Shown here one piece after another: positions 32,630 through 40,915 of a stretch of DNA of 50,909 bases. Source of the stretch: Anderseniella sp964390445 (GTDB taxonomy: Bacteria; Pseudomonadota; Alphaproteobacteria; Rhizobiales; Aestuariivirgaceae); contig CAYMJJ010000009.1 in NCBI GenBank assembly GCA_964390445.1, positions 1-50,909 on the forward strand. The letters are read 5' to 3'. How positions within the stretch are numbered: position 1 is the stretch's first letter; every line of letters starts with the position of its first letter. The notes beneath the pieces are model-generated. The model searched no databases and was not told where the DNA came from. It saw nothing but the letters and a program-made list of their open reading frames with translations. The position numbers and the translations under genes are program-made.

Positions 32630-32656
32630 TCCGGCCATCGCGGCCGGACTTTTTTC
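32630..32656 (+). terminator. terminator-like hairpin upstream of rpmB
   Basis: TCCGGCC (32630-32636) and GGCCGGA (32642-32648) form a 7-bp GC-rich stem with a 5-nt loop, followed by CTTTTTTC. It is a good intrinsic terminator on the plus strand but stands 62 bases before rpmB with no gene before it on that strand. It may end a transcript from the repeat region or attenuate rpmB. Confidence 0.75.
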
Positions 32657-32672
32657 TGTCTGAATGGGTGAT

Positions 32673-32678
32673 TTGACA
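32673..32678 (+). promoter_or_regulatory. candidate -35 element for rpmB
   Basis: A consensus TTGACA lies 40 bases before the rpmB start, downstream of the hairpin. No good -10 is found at 17 bp (CAAACA), so this is a weak call. Confidence 0.3.
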
Positions 32679-32717
32679 CCCTCGGGCAGATTGACCAAAC
32701 AAGTGGAGTTAGATGTC

Positions 32718-33014
32718 ATGGCCCGCCGTTGTGAATTGACCGGCAAGGGTGTGCTGAGTGGAAACAACGTCAGCCACGCCAACAACAAGTCCCGCCGCCG
32801 CTTCCTGCCGAACCTGAGCGAAGTGCGTTTGATGAGCGATTCGCTCGGCCAGAACTTCTCGCTGAAGGTTTCGGCCGCAGCGCTGCGCTCGGTCGAGCAC
32901 CGTGGTGGCCTCGACGCCTTCCTGATGAAGGCGCGCGACACCGAACTGTCGACCAACGCCCTGCGCATCAAGCGCCAGGTTGCAAAGAAGGCCGCGGCCG
33001 CTGCTGCTGCCTGA
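32718..33014 (+). CDS. rpmB: 50S ribosomal protein L28
   Basis: The 98-residue product starts M-A-R-R-C-E-L-T-G-K-G-V and continues N-N-V-S-H-A-N-N-K-S-R-R-R-F-L-P-N-L, the L28 core. The Ala/Lys-rich C-terminus is usual in alphaproteobacteria. GGAG lies 10 nt before ATG 32718, which is chosen over an upstream in-frame start. It is divergent from the DUF3108 gene. Confidence 0.97.
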   Translation: MARRCELTGKGVLSGNNVSHANNKSRRRFLPNLSEVRLMSDSLGQNFSLKVSAAALRSVEHRGGLDAFLMKARDTELSTNALRIKRQVAKKAAAAAAA

Positions 33015-33045
33015 GTTTCGGCACCTCCCGGGGTAAAAAGATTTG

Positions 33046-33077
33046 CGGCCGCTCCTGACGGGGCGGCCGTTTTCGTT
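33046..33077 (+). terminator. rho-independent terminator after rpmB
   Basis: CGGCCGCTCC (33046-33055) and GGGGCGGCCG (33060-33069) form a 10-bp stem with one T-G pair and a 4-nt loop, followed by TTTTCGTT. Confidence 0.88.
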
Positions 33078-33098
33078 GATAGTGGCTGGCGATGAGCG

Positions 33099-33779
33099 AT
33101 GAGCGATGACGTGACAGGCACAGGCCAGAGCGCCAGGCAACCGGCGGCGCGCGCCAGCCGCGACGGCAGCCCCGTGGTGCATGGCAGCGCCACGGTGCTG
33201 GAGAGCACGCTTGGCCGCTATTGCGAGGTCAAGGAGCGGGTGCTGATGCGCTTCAGCACGCTGGGCGATTACTCCTACGTGGAGCGCCATAGCGAGCTGA
33301 TCTACACCGACACAGGAAAGTTCTGCGCCATTGCATCGGACGTGCGGCTCAATGCGCTCAATCATCCGATGCATCGGGTCAGCCAGCACAAGTTCACCTA
33401 CCGGCCGAATGAGTATTTCACCGGCAAGAAACTGGACAAGGCGTTTCGTGATGAACGGCTCAACGCAGGCAGGGTCACGCTGGGACATGACGTGTGGGTG
33501 GGCCACGGTGCCATCGTGCTGCCCGGCGTGACGGTGGGCACTGGCGCGGTCATCGCGGCAGGTGCGGTGGTGACGCGTGACGTGGAGCCCTATGCCATCG
33601 TCGCGGGCATGCCTGCGCGGTTCGTGCGCTGGCGGTTCGAGCCTGATACGGCTGCACGGCTGATGAAACTTGCTTGGTGGGACTGGAGCCATGACCGGCT
33701 GGCCGAAGCGGTGGAAGACATGCAAACGCTGACGGCGGAACAGTTTCTCGACAAGTACAACGGCGGGGTGGAGATCTAG
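33099..33779 (+). CDS. left-handed beta-helix acyltransferase (phosphonate-type, TIGR03308-like)
   Basis: The 226-residue protein has hexapeptide repeats forming a left-handed beta helix: S-T-L-G-R-Y-C-E-V-K-E-R, G-D-Y-S-Y-V-E-R-H, I-Y-T-D-T-G-K-F-C-A-I-A, then V-T-L-G-H-D-V-W-V-G-H-G-A-I-V-L-P-G-V. The catalytic His lies in the H-P-M-H segment. Order and the C-terminal L-A-W-W-D-W-S-H-D-R-L motif match the acetyltransferases found with phn operons. No phosphonate genes are in the window. Xenobiotic (chloramphenicol-type) acetylation is possible but less likely. The stop overlaps that of the convergent phytase-like gene. Confidence 0.85.
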   Translation: MSDDVTGTGQSARQPAARASRDGSPVVHGSATVLESTLGRYCEVKERVLMRFSTLGDYSYVERHSELIYTDTGKFCAIASDVRLNALNHPMHRVSQHKFTYRPNEYFTGKKLDKAFRDERLNAGRVTLGHDVWVGHGAIVLPGVTVGTGAVIAAGAVVTRDVEPYAIVAGMPARFVRWRFEPDTAARLMKLAWWDWSHDRLAEAVEDMQTLTAEQFLDKYNGGVEI

Positions 33780-34777
33780 TCCAGCCGGAACTGGAACATT
33801 ACTGTCGACTGGATCGAGCGGTTGAAATTGTCGTCAGAGATGACCGTGATCACCGTGCCGCGCTCATCCCTGTGGGCGGCGATGCCTTCCATGTTGTCGA
33901 TCCGGAAACCGGTGATCCTGCCTTCGAACACGAGCGTGCCGCTGCCGGTATCGCGTTGCTGAAGGTCCTTGATGCTGAACCTGCGCATGGCCATGCCGAC
34001 GCCGAAGGGTGGTTCAAACAGCCGCTCCACGGTTATGATTTCCTCGCTACCGGGCAGGATTGCCAGGCCGGTGATGCGATAGTTACCCAACCGGGTGATG
34101 TGAAATTCGTGGGTTTCTCCCTTGCGCCACAACCAGCCGCGCAGCTTGCCGCCGGGGGTTTCGTTGCGCTCGGAAATGCCGATCAGCCAGCCTTTCAGCG
34201 GGCCGTCATGAAACCGGCCCAGGGCTTCCAACTCGCCGTTGGTTTCGCCTTCGCCGGCCTGGTCGGGCAAACGCACACGCTCGGCCGGTGCGGCCAGGCC
34301 ATGGCGGCCAAGGTCGAACAGTTCGACGCGCTGCCTGCGTTCAAAGCCGACGATCACCTTGCCTGTTATGCCCTTGGCCGACCACGCGGCAACGGCTTCG
34401 GCATCGGAGCGGGACTTGCGCGGGTCAACCTTGCCGTGCGTGTCGCGGATCGGGGCCATCCGGGTGCTGGTGATGCCTGCCAGCTTGCCGTCACGGTAGA
34501 CGAAATCGCCAGTAAGCCAGTAGCCGCGGTCGCTGACCGAGATGAAAGACTTGCCGTCGGCCGACACATCCAGCCCTGAAAATCCACCGAAGTTCTCGTT
34601 CGCGCTTTCCAGCTGAAGACCGCCAATCGAGGTCAGGCGATCAGGCATCGGCGTGCCGGGCACCCGCGCGAAGCTGATCTTGCTGGACCGGACATCAACC
34701 GGATTGTCCGCGACTGCCGGCGTGGACACGAGGGCGATCATGCCTGCAGTTGCGAGCAGCTTGCCGATGTGGTTCAC
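33776..34777 (-). CDS. secreted esterase-like phytase-fold protein
   Basis: The 333-residue product has a signal peptide (1-23, ending AVADN) and the six-bladed propeller-type pattern of PF13449 (esterase-like activity of phytase): G-G-F-S-G-L-D-V-S-A-D-G-K-S-F-I-S-V-S-D-R-G near 64-85, S-D-A-E-A-V-A near 122, G-L-A-I-L-P-G-S-E, and M-E-G-I-A-A-H. The substrate is unknown; a phosphoester is possible. It is adjacent to cobT (downstream on the same strand). Confidence 0.9.
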   Translation of the reverse strand: MNHIGKLLATAGMIALVSTPAVADNPVDVRSSKISFARVPGTPMPDRLTSIGGLQLESANENFGGFSGLDVSADGKSFISVSDRGYWLTGDFVYRDGKLAGITSTRMAPIRDTHGKVDPRKSRSDAEAVAAWSAKGITGKVIVGFERRQRVELFDLGRHGLAAPAERVRLPDQAGEGETNGELEALGRFHDGPLKGWLIGISERNETPGGKLRGWLWRKGETHEFHITRLGNYRITGLAILPGSEEIITVERLFEPPFGVGMAMRRFSIKDLQQRDTGSGTLVFEGRITGFRIDNMEGIAAHRDERGTVITVISDDNFNRSIQSTVMFQFRLD

Positions 34778-34786
34778 AGGCTGGCC

Positions 34787-36670
34787 TCAACCCGCACGGC
34801 GGACACGGCCGGGACGCGGTTGTGGCTGGGCGCTGCCGGCGCGATCTTCGAACAGTTCGGCGAGTTTTTCGGTCATTGCCCCGCCAAGCTCCTCGGCATC
34901 GACAATGGTCACGGCGCGCTTGTAGTAGCGGGTCACGTCATGGCCGATGCCGATGGCGATCAGTTCAACCGGCGACTTGCCCTCGATATCCGCGATCACC
35001 TGGCGCAGGTGCTTTTCAAGGTAGTTGCCAGAGTTGACCGACAGCGTGGAATCATCAACCGGCGCACCATCGGAGATGACCATCAGGATGCGGCGTTGCT
35101 CGGAGCGGCCCAGCAGGCGGTTGTGCGCCCAGATCAGTGCTTCGCCGTCGATGTTTTCCTTCAGCAGGCCTTCGCGCATCATCAGCCCGAGGTTGCGCCT
35201 TGCGCGTCGCCACGGCTGGTCGGCGGACTTGTAGATGATGTGGCGCAGGTCGTTGAGGCGACCCGGTCCGGCGGGCTTGCCGTCGGCCAGCCACTTCTCA
35301 CGGGCCTGCCCGCCCTTCCAGGCGCGGGTGGTGAAGCCGAGGATCTCGACCTTCACGCCGCAGCGTTCCAGCGTGCGGGCCAGGATGTCGGCGCAGGTAG
35401 CCGCCACGGTAATCGGGCGGCCGCGCATCGAGCCTGAATTGTCCAGCAGCAGCGTCACCACGGTGTCGCGGAACTGGGTATCCTGCTCGGCCTTGAATGA
35501 CAGTGCATGCATCGGGTCGATGACAACCCGGTACAGCCGCGCAGCATCAAGGATGCCTTCTTCGAGGTCGAAGTCCCAGGAGCGGTTCTGCTGGGCCATC
35601 AGGCGGCGCTGCAGCCGGTTTGCCAGGCGCGCGACCACGCCCTGCAGGCTGGACAGCTGCTTGTCGAGGTAATTGCGCAGCCTTGTCAGTTCTTCGGCAT
35701 CGCACAACTCGTCAGCCTCGACGGTCTCGTCGAACTGGTTGGTGTAGACCTTGTAGAAGCGGTCGTTGGACATCGACGCAAACGGCAGTTCCGGCCGCCA
35801 TGGCTGATCGCCATCGGGCTCCTCCTCGCCCTGCATTTCGTCCATGTCGTCTTCCGATCCGTCCATCTCCATGGCGTCTTCCATGGTCTGGTCCTGATCG
35901 GCTTCGCCTTGCTCCATGTCGTCGGAGGCTGACGTTTCGGCGTCTTCCTGGCCGGTTTCCTGCTGCTCCTGTTCGCCTTCGGAGTCCTCGTCGTTGTCGT
36001 CGTTGTCCTCGTCGTTCTCGTCGGGGTCATCGCCAAGTTCGTCGGACATGTCGAGTTCGGCCAGCATGTCGCGGGTCAGGCGCGAGAAGGCAGACTGGTC
36101 GGTGATGACGGAGTCGAGGTTGTCGAGCTTGTCGCCGGCCTTTTCCTCGATCCACGGGCGCCACAGGTCGACCAGCTTGCGTGCAGATTCAGGTGGTGCC
36201 TCGCCGGTCAGGCGCTCGCGCACCATCAGCGCCAGTGCGTCTTCAAGGGGCGCATCCTCGCGCTTTTGCAGCGGTCCGGTGATCTTGTCGGCAAAACGCT
36301 TCTGCAGCATGGCGTCGAGGTTTCCGGCCATGCCGGGCATGGCGCGGGCACCGATGGATTCGACGCGCGCCTGCTCGACGGCTTCGTATACCGAACGTGC
36401 GTGCTGACCGGCCGGCAGGTAGCGGGCATGGACCTGCTTGTTGTGGTTGGCCAGCCGCATGGCCATGGCGTCCGACAGGCCGCGGGTGACAGTCAGGTCG
36501 GCCAGCGTGGCATCCTTGGTGACCTGGGGCAGGCGGGCCCGCGTGTCGGTCAGCCCGGCCTGTTCGGCCCCGAACGAGCAGGTGAGCTCCGGCTCCTGCG
36601 CGATCGTCTTCATGGCGAGCGTCAGGGCGCGCTTGAAGGTATCCGCCGGTGCATCACGATCCTGGGCCAT
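34787..36670 (-). CDS. cobT: cobaltochelatase subunit CobT
   Basis: The 627-residue subunit of the aerobic cobaltochelatase (CobNST) inserts cobalt into hydrogenobyrinic acid a,c-diamide in B12 synthesis; CobT pairs with CobS to form the ATP-driven chaperone for CobN. It has an N-terminal helical region, an extremely acidic linker (about residues 200-310, rich in D/E/Q), and a C-terminal von Willebrand A domain with the MIDAS D-N-S-G-S-M-R-G. ATG 36670 gives the normal M-A-Q-D-R start. cobS lies 38 bases upstream. Confidence 0.97.
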   Translation of the reverse strand: MAQDRDAPADTFKRALTLAMKTIAQEPELTCSFGAEQAGLTDTRARLPQVTKDATLADLTVTRGLSDAMAMRLANHNKQVHARYLPAGQHARSVYEAVEQARVESIGARAMPGMAGNLDAMLQKRFADKITGPLQKREDAPLEDALALMVRERLTGEAPPESARKLVDLWRPWIEEKAGDKLDNLDSVITDQSAFSRLTRDMLAELDMSDELGDDPDENDEDNDDNDEDSEGEQEQQETGQEDAETSASDDMEQGEADQDQTMEDAMEMDGSEDDMDEMQGEEEPDGDQPWRPELPFASMSNDRFYKVYTNQFDETVEADELCDAEELTRLRNYLDKQLSSLQGVVARLANRLQRRLMAQQNRSWDFDLEEGILDAARLYRVVIDPMHALSFKAEQDTQFRDTVVTLLLDNSGSMRGRPITVAATCADILARTLERCGVKVEILGFTTRAWKGGQAREKWLADGKPAGPGRLNDLRHIIYKSADQPWRRARRNLGLMMREGLLKENIDGEALIWAHNRLLGRSEQRRILMVISDGAPVDDSTLSVNSGNYLEKHLRQVIADIEGKSPVELIAIGIGHDVTRYYKRAVTIVDAEELGGAMTEKLAELFEDRAGSAQPQPRPGRVRRAG

Positions 36671-36707
36671 AAGGTTTGGGGTGTCCGCTGGTTCCGCTTG
36701 GCTGTGG

Positions 36708-37697
36708 TCAGACGAGCTGCAGGGCAGCCGAGCTTTGCGGCAGCTCTTCACCGAAGCAGCGCTGGTAGAACTCGGCCACCAGGGCGCGTTCCAGCTCGTC
36801 GCACTTGTTCAGGAAAGTTACCCGGAAGGCAAAGCCCACGTCGCCAAAGATGGTGGCGTTTTCCGCCCAGGTGATGACCGTGCGCGGGCTCATCACGGTG
36901 GACAGGTCGCCGGCCATGAAGGCGTTGCGGGTGAGGTCCGCCAGCCGCACCATGTTGGACACGGTCTTCCTGCCGGCATTGGTATTGAAAGACTTGTTCT
37001 TGGACAGCACCACGCCGCACTCGTGCTCATGGCTCAGGTAGTTGAGCTGCACGATGATCGACCAGCGGTCCATCTGGGCCTGGTTGATCTGCTGGGTGCC
37101 GTGATAAAGGCCCGTGGTGTCGCCGAGGCCAACGGTGTTGGCGGTGGCGAACAGCCGGAACGCCGGATGCGGCTGGATCACGCGGTTCTGGTCCAGCAGT
37201 GTCAGCCGGCCCGAGCTTTCCAGTACGCGCTGGATGACGAACATCACGTCGGGGCGGCCGGCGTCGTACTCGTCGAATACCAGCGCCACATTGTGCTGGT
37301 AGGCCCACGGGAGGATGCCTTCGCGGAACTCGGTGACCTGCTTGCCGTCCTTGATGACGATCGCGTCCTTGCCAACGAGGTCGATACGGCTGATATGGCT
37401 GTCGAGGTTTACGCGGATCAACGGCCAGTTGAGGCGTGCGGCCACCTGCTCGATGTGGGTCGACTTGCCGGTGCCGTGGAAGCCCGTCACCATGACGCGG
37501 CGATTGTGGGCAAAGCCCGCCAGGATCGCCCGCGTGGTCTCGGGGTTGAACAGGTAATCCTCGTCGATCTCGGGCACGTACTCGTTGGACTGCGAGTAGG
37601 CGGGCACCGTGATGTCAGTGTCGATCCCGAAGACCTTGCGCACCGAAACGGTCTTGTCGGGCAGGCCAGGTGCATCGGACTTGGTCTTGGCATTCAT
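36708..37697 (-). CDS. cobS: cobaltochelatase subunit CobS
   Basis: A 329-residue AAA+ ATPase. Walker A G-F-H-G-T-G-K-S-T is near 73-81, Walker B A-L-V-F-D-E-Y-D near 138-145, the sensor 1 Asn in F-A-T-A-N-T, and the N-terminal F-N-P-E-T-T-R-A-I-L-A-G segment. It forms the ring with CobT that drives cobalt insertion by CobN. CobN is not in the window. It is upstream of cobT on the same strand. Confidence 0.97.
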   Translation of the reverse strand: MNAKTKSDAPGLPDKTVSVRKVFGIDTDITVPAYSQSNEYVPEIDEDYLFNPETTRAILAGFAHNRRVMVTGFHGTGKSTHIEQVAARLNWPLIRVNLDSHISRIDLVGKDAIVIKDGKQVTEFREGILPWAYQHNVALVFDEYDAGRPDVMFVIQRVLESSGRLTLLDQNRVIQPHPAFRLFATANTVGLGDTTGLYHGTQQINQAQMDRWSIIVQLNYLSHEHECGVVLSKNKSFNTNAGRKTVSNMVRLADLTRNAFMAGDLSTVMSPRTVITWAENATIFGDVGFAFRVTFLNKCDELERALVAEFYQRCFGEELPQSSAALQLV

Positions 37698-37826
37698 TGA
37701 AAACAGTCTCCGGGAATTCAGGCTCGTGGCACCGCCTGCGAGGGGGACCGGGCCGATCGGCTGGATTATTCGGGTTGATGTTTAGTCTGGCGCTGTTCCG
37801 GGTGCAAGCGCCTGCGTTGGATCAAA

Positions 37827-38471
37827 TCAGCACACACCGGCAGATCTGAGATAATCATAGGCCTGGACGATCTCGCGGAAGCGGTCTTCAGTGGCGCGGC
37901 TGCCGCCGTTGGCGTCAGGGTGGAACCGTTTCACCAGCGTCTTGTACTGGGTCTTGATTTCTTCTGCGGTGGCCCCTGTCTCAAGGCCCAGCGTGTCCAG
38001 TGCCTTGCGCTCGGCGTTGCGGATCGGCCGGGCCGTTTCACGAGCCCGCCCGCGCCAGGCCTCGGCATGCTCGTTGAACATGGTATGCGGGTCCTTGAAG
38101 TCGGCGTCGTGGCGAAAGCCCTTGCGCCCTGCAGGCCCGGTCTGGGCCTTGCGGTCGCGGGTGCGGCGGTTCTCGGCCCAGGAGTTCTCGCCAAGCTTCC
38201 AGGTGGGCCTGTGGCCGGTATGGGAGGACTTTATCCAGTCGCCGATGTCATTGTCGCCCATGCCGTCGAAATAGTTGTATGACTTGTTGTAGGTCCGCAC
38301 GTGGTTCATGCAGAACTGGAAATACTGGCCTTCCGCATTGCGGCCCTTGGGCGCGCGGAAGGCACCGCGTGCGGTGCAGCCGGGCCATTCGCACTGCATG
38401 TCTTCGGGCCGGGGCTCGTCGCTGTCAGGCTTGATCCGGATGCGGTCAAAATATTTCGAGTTCAGTTTCAT
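37827..38471 (-). CDS. J-domain protein with N-terminal zinc-ribbon-like region
   Basis: The 214-residue protein has a Cys/His cluster near the start (C-E-W-P-G-C-T, then F-C-M-N-H about 25 residues later), a linker, and a C-terminal J domain (residues about 155-211) with the HPD motif in K-R-F-H-P-D-A-N-G. It is a co-chaperone that stimulates an Hsp70 ATPase. It sits between cobS and divergent bolA in a gene order conserved in Hyphomicrobiales. Confidence 0.92.
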   Translation of the reverse strand: MKLNSKYFDRIRIKPDSDEPRPEDMQCEWPGCTARGAFRAPKGRNAEGQYFQFCMNHVRTYNKSYNYFDGMGDNDIGDWIKSSHTGHRPTWKLGENSWAENRRTRDRKAQTGPAGRKGFRHDADFKDPHTMFNEHAEAWRGRARETARPIRNAERKALDTLGLETGATAEEIKTQYKTLVKRFHPDANGGSRATEDRFREIVQAYDYLRSAGVC

Positions 38472-38576
38472 GTGGTGCTTGCGGGCAAGTGTGTTCGTCT
38501 TGATACTTCGGGTGAATCAACAAGGTCGGAAACTATATAACCGTTGACCGGCAAACGCGAGGTAAAGGGTGGCGAT

Positions 38577-38846
38577 ATGGCGTTGGGGCCAGTGGGACAG
38601 AAAATTTGTGACAAGCTTGAGGCCGCGCTTCAGCCGCAGTCGCTGGAGGTGATCGACGAGTCGCACCTGCATGCGGGTCATAGCGGCGCGCGGCCCGACG
38701 GCGAAAGCCATTTCAGGGTGAAGGTGGTGGCGCAGGCGTTCGAAGGCAAGACGCCGCTCGCACGCCACCGGATGATCAACGAGATTCTTGCCGAAGAACT
38801 GAAGGAGCGCGTTCACGCGCTGGCAATTTCCGCGAAGCCCGCCTGA
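38577..38846 (+). CDS. bolA: BolA family protein
   Basis: The 89-residue protein has the BolA fold: L-E-V-I-D-E-S-H-L-H-A-G-H with the invariant His, H-F-R-V-K-V-V-A-Q-A-F and R-H-R-M-I-N-E-I-L. It works with monothiol glutaredoxin in Fe-S trafficking and stress morphology. ATG 38577 has a GGGTGG upstream; an in-frame TTG at 38544 is less likely. Divergent from the J-protein gene. Confidence 0.94.
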   Translation: MALGPVGQKICDKLEAALQPQSLEVIDESHLHAGHSGARPDGESHFRVKVVAQAFEGKTPLARHRMINEILAEELKERVHALAISAKPA

Positions 38847-38862
38847 AGGAAGTTCTTGCATC

Positions 38863-40893
38863 ATGCAACCAGCCGCGAATGATCCTCTCCTGCAACCGCT
38901 TACGGTTGGTCATGTCACCTTCAAGAACCGCATCATGAGTACCAGCCATGCCTGCGGCCTCGACAAGGACGGCTATCCGCAGGAGGCCTACCAGGCCTAT
39001 CACGAAGAAAAGGCAAAGGGCGGGCTGGCGCTGACCATGTTCGGCGGCTCGTCCAACGTGGCACCGGACAGTCCCAACACCTTCCGGCAACTGCACCTTG
39101 GCAATGACGGTTGCATTCCGCACCTGCAGCGGTTTGCCGACCGCATCCACGCGCATGGCTGCGCCATCATGTGCCAGATCACCCACCTGGGCCGGCGTGG
39201 TGACCCCTATGGCGATCACTGGCTGGAAATGATCGGACCGTCGCCGGTGCGCGAAACCCGTCACCGGGCGATCCCGCGGGAGATGGACCAGTACGATATC
39301 GACCGGGTGGTCAAGGCCTTCGGCGACACTGCCGCCCGCTGCAAGGAAGGCGGGCTTGACGGCATCGAGACGCTGTTCGGCGGGCACCTGGTGGGCCAGT
39401 TCCTGTCGCCGGTGATGAACAAGCGCACCGACAGGTATGGCGGCAGCGTTGAGAACCGGGCGCGGTTTGCGCTCGAGGTTTACCGCGAGATCCGCAGGCG
39501 CACGGGCAACCGGTTCCTCGTCGGCATGCGCTACATCGTCGATGAAGGCATCGCCGACGGGCTGACCTTCGAGGATGCCGTGACGGTGGCGAAGATGTTC
39601 GAGGAAGAAGGCCTCGTCGACTTCTTCAATGCCATCTATGGCCGGATGGATACAAGCTACGCACTGGCCATGCACAACATGCCGAGCATGGCCTCGGGCA
39701 TCGCGCCCTGGCTGGACAAGGCAGGGGCCTTCAAGCGTGAAATGTCACGCCCGGTGTTTCATGCCGCGCGCATCGCCGACGTGGCGACGGCTCGCCATGC
39801 AATCCGTGACGGGCTGATCGACATGGCTGCCATGACCCGGGCGCACATCGCCGATCCGCACCTTGTCGCCAAGCTGATGCGCGGCGAGGAAGACCGTATC
39901 CGGCCGTGCGTCGGCGCGACCCACTGCATGGGCGCGCACCGGCCTACCTGCCTGCACAATGCTGCAACGGGGCGTGAGCTGAGCGGTGGCCATACCATCG
40001 AAAAGGCAGCGACTGCGCGCAAGGTGGTGGTTGTGGGCGCAGGCCCGGCCGGGCTTGAGGCGGCCCGTGTCAGCGCCGAGCGCGGCCACGATGTGACCGT
40101 GCTGGAAGCTGCGTCGCAACCGGGCGGCCAGTTGCTGCTGGCGCGCCATGCCTCGTGGCGCAAGGACATTGCGGGGCTGGTCGACTGGCGCGTCAGCGAG
40201 CTCGAAAAGCTTGGCGTCACAGTGCGCTACAACACTCTTGCCGAACCCTCCGACGTGGCAGCACTGGCACCCGACGTGGTGGTGATCGCCACCGGTGGGG
40301 TGCCCAACCCCGGCTGGTTCGAGGGCGCGAACCTCGCCACCAGCAGCTGGGACGTGATCGGCTCGGACGCGGCCCAGGCTGGCGACGTACTGGTCTATGA
40401 CGGCACCGGGCGGCATTCGGCCATCACGGCTGCCGAAAAGCTGGCGCTGGCAGGGCGCGCGGTCACTTTCGTCACGCTCGATGAAACAGTCGCCGAAGAG
40501 CAGGGTTATGCCGAGCGGGTTGGCTGGAAGCGGCAGGTCTACAAGCACGGCTTCGAGGTGCTGCGCGACCTTGAACTGGTGCGCATCGAAAAGCACGGCA
40601 ACCGCCTCAAGGCGGTGCTGCACAACGAGTTCACCGGCGAAGACATCGAGCGCTTGGCCGACCAGATCGTTACTGATCACGGTACGCTGGCGGCAGACGA
40701 GGTCTATCAGGCCATGCGTGATGGTGCGGTCAACAAGGGCGTCAAGGACATCGACGCATTGATCGCGGGCAAGCCGCAACCGCTCACCGCCACCGGCCAT
40801 GACTATGAATTGTACCGGATCGGCGATGCCGCCGCCTCGCGCAATGTCGCTGCTGCGGTTTATGATGCGCTGAGGCTGTGCCGCACCTTGTAG
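38863..40893 (+). CDS. TMADH-type NADH:flavin oxidoreductase (N-methylproline demethylase-like)
   Basis: The 676-residue enzyme joins an Old Yellow Enzyme-type FMN barrel (about 1-335, with G-H-L-V-G-Q-F-L-S-P and R-Y-G-G-S-V-E-N-R-A-R-F) to a Fe-S loop and a C-terminal FAD/NAD region (G-A-G-P-A-G-L near 394). The order matches dimethylamine/trimethylamine dehydrogenases and rhizobial stachydrine/N-methylproline demethylases. The cluster loop reads C-V-G-A-T-H-C...C-L-H-N-A-A-T-G, lacking the second Cys of the TMADH C-x2-C-x2-C-x11-C set and with a shorter loop. The substrate is probably a tertiary or secondary N-methyl amine. It follows bolA on the same strand by 16 bases. Confidence 0.9.
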   Translation: MQPAANDPLLQPLTVGHVTFKNRIMSTSHACGLDKDGYPQEAYQAYHEEKAKGGLALTMFGGSSNVAPDSPNTFRQLHLGNDGCIPHLQRFADRIHAHGCAIMCQITHLGRRGDPYGDHWLEMIGPSPVRETRHRAIPREMDQYDIDRVVKAFGDTAARCKEGGLDGIETLFGGHLVGQFLSPVMNKRTDRYGGSVENRARFALEVYREIRRRTGNRFLVGMRYIVDEGIADGLTFEDAVTVAKMFEEEGLVDFFNAIYGRMDTSYALAMHNMPSMASGIAPWLDKAGAFKREMSRPVFHAARIADVATARHAIRDGLIDMAAMTRAHIADPHLVAKLMRGEEDRIRPCVGATHCMGAHRPTCLHNAATGRELSGGHTIEKAATARKVVVVGAGPAGLEAARVSAERGHDVTVLEAASQPGGQLLLARHASWRKDIAGLVDWRVSELEKLGVTVRYNTLAEPSDVAALAPDVVVIATGGVPNPGWFEGANLATSSWDVIGSDAAQAGDVLVYDGTGRHSAITAAEKLALAGRAVTFVTLDETVAEEQGYAERVGWKRQVYKHGFEVLRDLELVRIEKHGNRLKAVLHNEFTGEDIERLADQIVTDHGTLAADEVYQAMRDGAVNKGVKDIDALIAGKPQPLTATGHDYELYRIGDAAASRNVAAAVYDALRLCRTL

Positions 40894-40915
40894 CCGGTTT
40901 GCAAGCCGGGTCCGG

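Noticed and set aside
33099..33779. Chloramphenicol or streptogramin acetyltransferase
   Set aside because: The hexapeptide fold is shared, but the C-terminal W-W-D-W motif and repeat order fit the phosphonate-type group better.
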